From the NCBI RefSeq assembly GCF_003597395.2, contig NC_133777.1:9397063-9461062 (forward strand): a stretch of DNA of 64,000 nt, given 5' to 3'. Position 1 is the stretch's first letter. The number at the start of each line of letters is the position of its first letter. Shown here piece after piece: positions 56,062 through 64,000 of the stretch. The translations under genes were made by a program, and so were the position numbers. The notes under the pieces are model-generated. The model did not search any database and was not told the origin of the DNA. It saw only the letters and a list, made by a program, of their open reading frames with translations. Source of the stretch: Chelonoidis abingdonii (lineage: Eukaryota > Chordata > Testudines > Testudinidae).

Positions 56062-56157
56062 TTACTCCTCTGGATTGACATGGGTTCTGGGGACCATCTT
56101 CAGAATGATTGGCTTCTTGGGTTGCAAGAAACCCTTCGTGTCCAGCACCAGAGGGAT
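56062..56157 (-). CDS. CYP3A: Gene D exon 13 with stop
   Basis: 96 bases ending in TAA (56062-56064 on the minus strand). After [20 protein letters not shown] comes [11 protein letters not shown]. The acceptor is GGTGAAG, with a short pyrimidine tract. Confidence 0.85.
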   Translation of the reverse strand: MPLVLDTKGFLQPKKPIILKMVPRTHVNPEE

Positions 56158-59100
56158 CTTCACCATTAGTAGAGAAAAATCAAAAGAAAGCCAGTGAATG
56201 CGGAGATCTATAAAGGGACACAGCAGACATTATACCCCTCTCAAGCTTTTCTGACAAAAGCCCAATACCCTGGGAACAACTAAGGGCATGTTGTCTACAC
56301 GTCGGTGTGGGGTTTTGATTCCCAGCTTGAGCAGACATACAGGCACTAGCAGTAATCAAGCAAGCATGCAAAAAATAGAACATAGCCATGGCAGTGTGAA
56401 CAGCAGGAGGGGCTAACTGCCCCGAGTGCATACCTAGGGTTTCTGACGGACACGCACTCAGAGCAGCTACACACTATTTTTAGCATGCTAGCTAAGAAAG
56501 AGCTTGATCTGCCAGCTCCAAGTGTGGACATACCCAATGAAGCACCCATTTAGGGTGACCAGATAGAAAGTATGAAAAATCAGGACCAGGGAGTGGGGGT
56601 AATAGGTACCTATATAAGAAAAAGCCCCAAATATCAGGACTCTCCCTATAAAATCAGAACATCTGGTCACGCTACACCAATTCATGTCTCACACCCTTTG
56701 CTTTGCATTTTTCTGACCTACTTTATGAGCCCGCTGTTGCCGAATATGTTGCTACAGGTCCAGTGAGAAGAGTGCAGTACAGGTATAATGTTCTCCAGTA
56801 GCAGGACCAATATTGCCATCAATTGTGGCCCCTCAAGATATTGATATATTGGGAGGAGCTCAAAGGAGAACCACACAACTGATGAGGGAGCTGGACATAT
56901 AAGGAAAGCTTTCACGAGGTAAATCTTGGCTGAGCAATGACTTACCAGAGACATGGAAGCAGTCTGTTAATAGCTGATAAGTGTAAATACTAAGCTGGGA
57001 GAGGTATTGTGTGTGACATGTAGGAGTAATGGAACAAAATGAAGAAAGGATTATCAGACTAAATAGCCAGAGAAACTTCCTGTCAGTGAGATGCACCAGG
57101 CTGTGGAACTGTCTGTCCCAGGGACAGGGTGGAAGCATCAAACCATGAGACTTTTAAAACTAGTCTGGATAGAGCAGCAGAGGATATAGTGCTGGGAACA
57201 GTCTTGCACTTGCAGAGGATGAGCAGAGATGGTCTATTTCCCTCTCTAGCTCTTAGGGAATTTAATGCTGCTGAGATTCACCAGTACAAGCAGGATACCC
57301 AGCATTCTCTTTTCCAACAAGACAACATGAATACATCAACAATGTAACAGGTTGCTTCAGGCTTCATATGGGCTCGTGCCAGGAATCCTGAGTAACCTCC
57401 TGATGCCTAAGTTTGGCTTTCAGGACAGCCTGCATTACTGAGCCCAAGGGGAAAGCAGCTTCTTTGAGTATATATTTTGGAGTGGTGTTTTGGTGGGAAA
57501 GCTGGAGGAGCTACATAAAGCTACTGGAATTAGTGATATGATACATATTTAACTAGCCTTCCTCTAATTAAATTAAACAGAACTATTTCAGGACTAGAAA
57601 AGCATCTTTAGATGCAGGGGAGGCTAGGTAGGTCAGTGGATTGTTAATGGACTGCTACAGTCTTTCACCTCCAAGTTAACAATTCAGTTACAGCTCAGGT
57701 CAGTAGAGTTTAGAGCTGATCACTCACAGCCAAGAAAAACTTCTGTAAATATCTGTTTGATTTTTAAAACAAATCTGGTTTGCTCGTGTTCATGGCCATT
57801 GGGCTCATCTTCCCTCAGCAAACAAGCTTGTGGACAATGACGTCCTTGGAAACGGTACATTTTACGGGAGCACTGTAGAATATTTACAGAAAGCAAATTT
57901 AGAATTTGAAATTGCAAGAACCTGCCCTGAAAACCTAAGAATAATGCTAATTAGCCTGGGAACTGAACAAACTTCTCCCTCTCCCAAAGCAGTTACAAAC
58001 AAAGATCTTGCAGCAGGGATTATTTGACATATACTTTCAAATAGCAACTTGCACCTACTTTATGTCAAATATAAATAGCACCATCTGCAACTTTCGGAGT
58101 GCTTTGCTCAATCAGTACATGTATGAATCTGAAGCCCAAGCAAGACTGAGGACATACTGACAGGAGGAAGGAGGTAGTTTGAAGAATTTGCCTCATTTAT
58201 ATAAGATCTCCCAATATCGAAGGGCCTAAGCCCTGACCACTAGGCAACACTCCCCGTGAGCGAAGACCATCACAGGTAGTAAAACAAATGATACAGATAC
58301 AAGGCTGGATTCTCACCAAGGTGTCTTTGCAGATTCTGAAGTAAAATCTTTGCAATAGCACAATCATGGCCACTTTCAGGCTGAGAAGAGCAAACCTCAT
58401 TCCAATGCAGTTCCTGGGACCAGCTCCAAAGGGAAGGAAAATGTAGGGGTCAATGCTCTCTCTGTTCTCTTTACTGAACCTGGTTCCAATCAGAGAAATG
58501 AAGAAACAAGTTAGGAGAAACTACTGTCTCAGGACCTGTCCTCTTTGTTGGATTTGGCATGCTCAAGGGATTGGGAGGAGGCAAAGGCCTGCTTTGCATA
58601 TTTCAATCAGAACTCATCTATTCCCCATGTTCTTCCATCACCATACAACACCCTCCCCCCTCACTTCCATGCTGGTGCCTAAAATTTGCTATACATCTCC
58701 AGGGACTTCAAATGAGCAGGAAGTCCTAGAATATACTAGTGATTTCAGAGTAATTCTGTTCTCAGAACTCAAGTTGAAATCCTTCTCCTCCCAGAAACTA
58801 AACCCAGAGTCCATATCACAAAAAACAGCTCTAGATCTTCTTCTTATAACAAGTAATGGACAAACAGAGCAAGGATCTCTTCCTGTCTGGTCTGTACAAG
58901 AGCTAGCTTTTGAGACATGCTGCTCAGAAGAGAAGAGATATTGTTTCTTTGTGCTGCAAACTGGACAGGATCAGTGAAACAAAACAGCTTTACCATTGAA
59001 ACATTTCAATAATCCTAAAGCAAAATGACAACTTATATTTTTATAGCACTTTCCATTCCAAAGCACTTCACAGATTTAAATGGATCTACAAACTAGGTAA

Positions 59101-62100
59101 GGCTCACTACAATCACCATTGAAATAGAGTCTCTGAGGTAGAATGGAGCAGCTGTTTAATGGCATTCGACAACACTACACAAATGGTTTGACTAGGAAGT
59201 GAAGAAGAATACTACCTCTAACTGTAATGGGGAAATGTAGACAAGGTAGATTAAAATACCCCAGGCTGGAATTTAGCTTGAATAGCTGTACTCTTATGAA
59301 AAGCAGCACGGGAACATTAATCACCACAAGTGGACAAAATGTCAATTTTACACATCATCTGAACCAACAGTACCTCCAGAAGGCCAGTACTCTAGCTTGA
59401 GTCTGAAGTACAGACGCAGTGCTGACCCAGAGGAACGTGTTCCACCTACTTAATTCCCAACACTGCTTCCCAGAGCACACACACACACAATGTCAGGTGT
59501 TCCTTGGAGCTCACCCAACCAACTGCTGAGATGGCCCTACCATGTCTAGCTTGGGAGAGCTGTTTGGAGCACATCACAAAGAGGCTAAGTTGACTTCAGA
59601 GTAACTTGCGTGGAACTTCTAGTTCTTTAGTAATTTTTATGTTATTAATTGAAAAGGATCATGCTCATCTCTAATGGTGTCCCCTCCTGAGTGGTGCTAT
59701 CTGCCATCAGTTGTACCACTTGCCAGCCATGTATCTGATAGTAGAGCAGAGTTGGCCACCTAGCATAGTTTTCATCACTGTGCGTAAATCCGGTTGGGTA
59801 AATACATTTCATCTGTCTAAGATGCCTCATGCAGTTTCAGCTGGACATGTTTTTCTTCACATCTCCTAAACTTTGGCCTGATGCTGCCACGCACTGTTAA
59901 ACAGCTGCTCTGTTTCACCCCAGAGGTGGGTGCATTTCAATGACTGGGGATTAGTCTGCAATAGTTTGTAGAGTTTGGGCTCTTCGCATGAACACTGCTA
60001 TAGAAATATCAGCTCTTAATATCATTACTGAGAGAGAGAATTATTCCTGGCTTTCTGTGTCAACTCAGAACGGCTGCCGGGCCTTCCGCAATCCAGTGTG
60101 GGTTAGGCCACCTAATTCCAGCAGATTCTTGCCTCATTTCTCAAGGTCTGACCCATCAGTAATTCCTGAGCAGGGAACATTTCATAACGTGAACTGGAAA
60201 ATTAAATTTTATTTTCTACGCCTCTTTGCCCTTCCATTGCTGATCCGCATGGCACTGTGCCAGTCACCCTATTGCTCTTGCTTTAATGTCTGGCCATAAA
60301 CCCCTCAGTGTTATAGCTGCTGAGCACCAGTTTCAGTGTCATTTTCTTCAATACAGTTAATTAAATTCCATGCACAGTTTATGGATGTAGATCATAAAAC
60401 TCCCCGCGTGGCAACGCTAGGATTGGCTGTCAGACATTAATAAATGCCTCATTCAAATGTTATAGTCATGCTTCCCCCACTTTTGCTGCCATTTTCACTC
60501 CCATACATCAGGAGGAAGCAGCAGGTCTTCCCCCTCCCTGGCCCTTACCTCTCGGGCCTGAACTCTTCCGGCTCTGGCCAGTATTCTGGGTCCTGATGCA
60601 GCGCGTAAGCTGGGATCATTGCCACGGTGCCTTTCGAAATGGTCACTCCGTTTATCTCAATGCTTTTCTTGCAGACTCTTTCAATCCGCCCACCTACGGG
60701 GAAGAGTCTGAGGGTTTCATTCACCACCATGTCGAGATACTCCACCTGCAGGATGGCGTCATAGGTGGGAGCAGCCTGGGGAGGGAATGGGAGAGGGAAA
60801 CAGATTTTCAGCTACAGAGGAGGCCATCTGAGGGCTTGCCTGGCTGTGTATACGCACAATAGCCATGCTAAACAGATCGGGATGACAATGGGACCCAGGG
60901 CAAATTGTCATGTCCACCTCCAGCAGGACAGCACCCTCTAGCATGAGGCTGAGGTACTGGTACAGTGCTGACCCAGAGGGCTGCTACTTTAAATACTGCA
61001 GCATCCGGATGCCAAGGGTTAAACTGAGGCTTGCAGTTTGTGGGCTCAATGAGGCTCCTGTATCCAGGTTCCCCTTCAGTAGCCTCTGCCTGTGTCATCC
61101 AGTCCAGAGGTTGTCTAAGATGGACACCAGGGAATGACCTCAATCCCCATCCTTGGACCTGTCCCGCCATTCCAGGTGCCCCCCTGGCACAGACTGGCAG
61201 GTCGCAAGAGGGAACTTCCATAGATGTCTCTGCTCCCAGATTCACCCAGATGCTATCGAAAGACTGGGATTCTATGGAAACCTGGTGGGGGAAACCTTCT
61301 ATGCACAGAACAAATGCTCTGCCTTCCACCCAGGTTGAGCTCAGCCCCCGCCCAGCAGTGACCAGAATGCGTCTGCTGGACACAGAGCACAGCAAACCCC
61401 TCTGACCTTGTTGGGAAGAGCAGCATCAATCTCCTCCTGCAGCGTCTGCTGCACGTCAGGGTGAGTGGCCAGGTTATATGAGAGGAAGTTGAGGGTGGAG
61501 CTGGTGGTCTCATAACCAGCTAAGATAAAGACAAGGGCCTGCGCCATAATCTCCTTGTCAGACAGAGCTGGAAACAGAGGAGTGAAAGCACACAGGGAGG
61601 GTGAAGCCTTCCTTCTATACACTGCCCAGCTCAGACGAGAGCCCTATCCAGGTATCCATTTACTGCAATTCCTTTCCTGATCGTTTAACCACAACAGCAA
61701 AAGGTCCATCTGATGTGAGTTAACCCCTCTAGAATCCGAGCAACAGTGGCAAGTGGTGGACTTGACTCCCCTCTCACCCTGGTGTAAATGAGTAACTCCA
61801 TTAAAATCCACTGAGTCCCATCCACGTCTGTGAGATGGGAAACAGGACCATTGAGTTTATTCGCTGCAACACAGCAGCTTGAAGAGCAGGCATAGGAGAG
61901 ACGCTGCTCTGGAGACGGTTTGCGGAACTGCACTCCTGCTCCACAGTGGGTTTGAAAATATAACAACATACTAGAGATATTCATGGGGGGCAGATGTCTG
62001 AAACTCTCCCCTAGGCTCTGAGGTGAGCTGCCAGCTCCTGAGGGAAGGTCTGGACTGTGCTAAGCACGCTGGTAGTGCTCTGCAATAATTATTATTTAAC

Positions 62101-63693
62101 AATTCTACTGCAACAGTGTCAGAGGCCACAGTCAATTGGGACCCCATCATGCAAGGTGCTGTACAAACACCTGCCCCAAAGCGCTTACAAACTAAGGAGA
62201 GGGATAAAATAAAACTAGGTACAAATGTTACTTTTATGACACACATTTTTATCCTTTATTATGCACTGTTTTAAAATAGAACCACCACGTCTGAACTCTC
62301 TTCGATTACTGTAGCGGGGTGGTTACCTGGCTCCTGAAATAAGAAGAGTGAGAACAGCTGGGGGAAGCAGCCACAGCTGTGACCAGCTCACTTAGGGCCC
62401 AACTGGCCCCAATAAGAGGGCTGGGGGCCGGGAGCTGGAAGAGTCTGTCTCCAGCCCTGGAGGGAGACGGGCCTGGCTGCTAGGGAGCAAGGTGCCTGAA
62501 CTGGGGCAGTGAAATCCTACAGAGGTACTGAGGCAGGAGATACACAGCCTGGGGATTGGCAGAGGCAGTTGGTCCTACCCCCTTGCCAGTGATGACTGGT
62601 CATTACAGACGGCAGTCTGCCCCAGTGAGTGGGGGCTAAAGGACGACTGGCAGTAGCCACTGAGGCAAGGTGGGTGTAGTGGACTGGGGATTCTCCTGGG
62701 AGGGGAGACTCAGAGTGGGGGCACTGCAGTGGGCAGAACCCCAAGGTAAGGGGCACCGGGGTCTGGGAGGGACACAGGGGCCCTAAAGCAGGCGAGACAC
62801 TGGCCTGCAGAAGGCTCTCTGGGATGGACAAGAACTAATTCCCAAGATGACCAGCAGGAGGGCCGTGCCGGCAAGTCATCGCCTCACTACAATTACCCTT
62901 GGCCTCCATTTCACTACTGTCTGAGTTTCTTATATAGGATCGTGACGAATGGCATACAGGAAGGCAGAGTAGTTATTAGCTTTCCAGGGAGGGCGTTCCA
63001 TGTGCAGAGGAAGACAGGATGAAAAGAGCGATGGGAATGACAGACAGGTGAGTGATCAAGGCTAATGTCATTGGCAGAGTATGGGAGGACGTGGCAACGA
63101 GACAAGGGCAGAGAACTATATATCTATATATCTTTTAATTACAGCAACTAGGAGCACCTAGGGCCAAATCCTAAGTCATCTGCCCTGCTGGCTTTGACTC
63201 AGATTTCACACCGATAAATCTCCAGTTAGGTTGATTAAGTGCCTCGGGATTTGCCCCTAGTTCATTAGGTTTGATTCTATTCCATTTCATATGCAGCACA
63301 CATCATTACTGTCCTGATTCTCAAGAGTGCTGAGAATCAACAACTCCCATTGGCTTCAGTAGGGATTGTGGGTGCTCAGCATCTCTGAAACTCCAGCTGT
63401 TGGTGTTCAATTCCCTTTCTCTATTTCTGAGAGAGATCCAGATCACAGTATGCATTTCTGGAAAGCACAGAACTTGCTTTGTCAGGGTTGGCAGGGGAGG
63501 ATTTTCTGGTCATCCTACTGATGTGTACTAAAACCCTGCCCCTCCAAAACTCTATATGAAACATCCCAGCTAGTGGCTGGGAGAAGGAGCGGCCTGCAGA
63601 CTTACCTTTATAGGAGTGTGTCTTCTCATTAGGTTCAGAGCTGCCATCTGAGCTCTGTGAGTCAATCATCAGCTGCAGGAAATCCACCCGGAC
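56062..63693 (-). CDS. CYP3A: Gene D: CYP3A-like on minus strand, exons 9-13
   Basis: The 3' half of an intact-looking CYP3A gene facing genes A-C. Exons in gene order are 63606-63693 (9), 61407-61567 (10), 60549-60775 (11), 58317-58479 (12) and 56062-56157 (13). Exon lengths 88, 161, 227 and 163 and the phases equal genes A and B. The I-helix reads LAGYETTSS, the K-helix NETLR, then FRPER|F and the haem loop [10 protein letters not shown] with cysteine codon 58407-58409. Exons 1-8 lie past the right edge. It is more diverged: exon 13 reads [20 protein letters not shown]. Unlike A and B it keeps the D of HRDP, as HQDP. The exon 10 donor is GTCAGA, not GTAAG. It is probably a separate, older CYP3A lineage. 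Confidence 0.9.
56283..56535. mobile_element. TIR MITE, CTAGCT-rich
   Basis: Left GGCATGTTGTCTACACG pairs with right AAGTGTGGACATACCC. The interior has GCATGCTAGCTAAG. Same family as 55339-55550 and 63720-64000. Confidence 0.45.
56553..56672. mobile_element. Tc1/mariner-like MITE, about 120 bp
   Basis: GGGTGACCAGAT and ATCTGGTCACGC are inverted ends (11 of 12) flanked by TA on both sides. The interior pairs AAAATCAGGACC-like with GGACTCTCCCTATAAAAT text. Confidence 0.7.
56800..57270 (+). mobile_element. CR1-type LINE fragment
   Basis: 57065-57250 follows CR1 text: AGAAACTTCCTGTCAGTGAG, CTGTGGAACTGTCTGTCCCA, then TTAAAACTAGTCTGGATAGA and ACAGTCTTGCACTTGCAGAG. No open frame. Confidence 0.6.
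58317..58479 (-). CDS. CYP3A: Gene D exon 12, haem-binding loop
   Basis: 163 bases. It reads [20 protein letters not shown], then [20 protein letters not shown]. Acceptor GGAACCAG, donor GTGAGA. It is clearly more different from A and B than those two are from each other. Confidence 0.92.
58480..60548 (-). other. Gene D intron 11
   Basis: A (CA)n run lies near 59480-59489 and an old repeat text (TTATAGCACTTTCCATTCCA) near 59040. The 174-codon plus-strand open frame at 58453-58977 starts inside exon 12 antisense and is not a gene. Confidence 0.45.
60549..60775 (-). CDS. CYP3A: Gene D exon 11, K-helix
   Basis: 227 bases. It carries [40 protein letters not shown] and [17 protein letters not shown]. 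The HR pair of HRDP is HQ. Donor GTAAGG. Confidence 0.92.
60776..61406 (-). other. Gene D intron 10
   Basis: No repeat recognised. The 175-codon open frame at 60868-61395 lies within this intron on the gene strand and has no recognisable domain. Confidence 0.4.
61407..61567 (-). CDS. CYP3A: Gene D exon 10, I-helix
   Basis: 161 bases. It reads [20 protein letters not shown], then [20 protein letters not shown] and [13 protein letters not shown]. The catalytic threonine is present. The donor is GTCAGA. Confidence 0.92.
61568..62309 (-). other. Gene D intron 9, near exon 10
   Basis: 62070-62215 resembles an old amniote retroposon (ATCATGCAAGGTGCTGTACA, CCCCAAAGCGCTTACAAACT). Nothing else recognised. 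Confidence 0.4.
62310..62891. mobile_element. Solo LTR, 582 bp, exact 5-bp TSD
   Basis: Starts TGTAGCGGGG and ends CCTCACTACA. It is flanked by exact ATTAC repeats at 62305-62309 and 62892-62896. GC-rich, no internal genes. It lies in intron 9 of gene D. Confidence 0.8.
62897..63605 (-). other. Gene D intron 9, near exon 9
   Basis: Short AT repeat near 63118-63135. No gene or clear repeat. Confidence 0.4.
63606..63693 (-). CDS. CYP3A: Gene D exon 9
   Basis: 88 bases. It reads [20 protein letters not shown], then PNEKTHSYK. Acceptor CATCCCCAG, donor GTAAGT. Same extended length as in A and B. Confidence 0.9.
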
Positions 63694-63719
63694 CTGGGGA
63701 TGGAAGGACAGAGTCAAGG

Positions 63720-64000
63720 CAGATCTACAGCACAAATGAAGGTGTGCTTGCCGTGCAGGTAGGCATGCCCATGCTAGCTTTAACCTAGCTAGCACAGCTA
63801 ACAATAGTAGTAAGGACACAATGGCATGGACTTCTGCGCAGGCTAGCACCCTGAGTACATATCCAGGTTTCCCTGCATGTTTGCACTGGGGCTGCTAGCC
63901 TGCACTGAAGCCCATGCTGCCACATCTTCACTACAGGTACCCATGCTAACTAAATTAAAAGCTGGTGTGGGCTGTGCTCACCTGTTCTGTAATCACACCT
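63720..64000. mobile_element. CTAGCT-rich MITE, runs off the window
   Basis: CAGATCTACAGC at the left, ATGCTAGCTTTAACCTAGCT and TAGCTAGC-like interior. The right end is near or beyond the window edge. It lies in intron 8 of gene D. Confidence 0.4.

Larger units (their letters stand above)
56158..58316 (-). other. Gene D intron 12
   Basis: Holds a CTAGCT-type MITE (56283-56535), a mariner-like MITE (56553-56672) and a CR1 piece (about 56800-57270). 57350-58316 shows nothing recognised. Confidence 0.5.

Noticed and set aside
58453..58977. 174-codon plus-strand frame
   Set aside because: Starts antisense to gene D exon 12; no domain recognised.
60868..61395. 175-codon minus-strand frame
   Set aside because: Lies inside intron 10 of gene D between two well-defined exons; no recognisable domain.

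Overview
The window is vertebrate nuclear DNA, most likely from a cryptodiran turtle. The genes are split into short exons with GT/AG introns. The introns carry CR1 LINE fragments, many hAT-type miniature elements with 8-bp target duplications, retroviral LTRs, and a tRNA-derived SINE with a CR1-type tail like the tortoise SINEs. The turtle assignment rests on recognising these repeat families and was not confirmed by a search.

The whole window is a cytochrome P450 family 3 subfamily A (CYP3A) cluster. Gene A (+, 1-9222) enters from the left edge inside exon 7 and is complete to its stop in exon 13. Gene B (+, 16878-37419) is complete: 13 exons, 1530 coding bases, 509 residues, with every P450 hallmark present. 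Gene C (+, about 42481-47886) is a dead copy. It keeps relics of exons 1 and 3-7, with stops, frameshifts and a transposon in exon 7, and no recognisable exon 2 or exons 8-13. Gene D (-, 56062-63693) shows exons 9-13; its 5' half lies beyond the right edge. A, B and C are head-to-tail and D faces them tail-to-tail. Exon lengths and phases match the mammalian CYP3A plan, except that exon 9 is 88 bases instead of 67.

A and B share introns and 3' flanking DNA, so they arose by tandem duplication of a unit longer than the gene. Exon 12 (haem-binding loop) is far more similar between A and B than its neighbours, which suggests gene conversion. The products are predicted ER-anchored haem-thiolate monooxygenases that take electrons from NADPH-P450 reductase and oxidise steroids and xenobiotics.

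The rest is intronic and intergenic DNA dense in mobile elements: a TIR element with an internal minisatellite (2.6-3.5 kb), solo LTRs (8.1, 11.0, 62.3 kb), a 2-kb TIR element (13.6-15.6 kb), an antisense retroviral 5' LTR with a possible tRNA-Leu primer site (34.4-35.2 kb), and many MITEs. I found no novel multi-gene system. The best observations are a Thr-to-Pro change at the catalytic I-helix position of gene A, a duplicated in-frame splice donor after its exon 12, the conversion-like exon 12, the transposon-broken exon 7 of gene C, and an exact 92-bp copy of local DNA pasted 1071 bp downstream in an intron of gene B.
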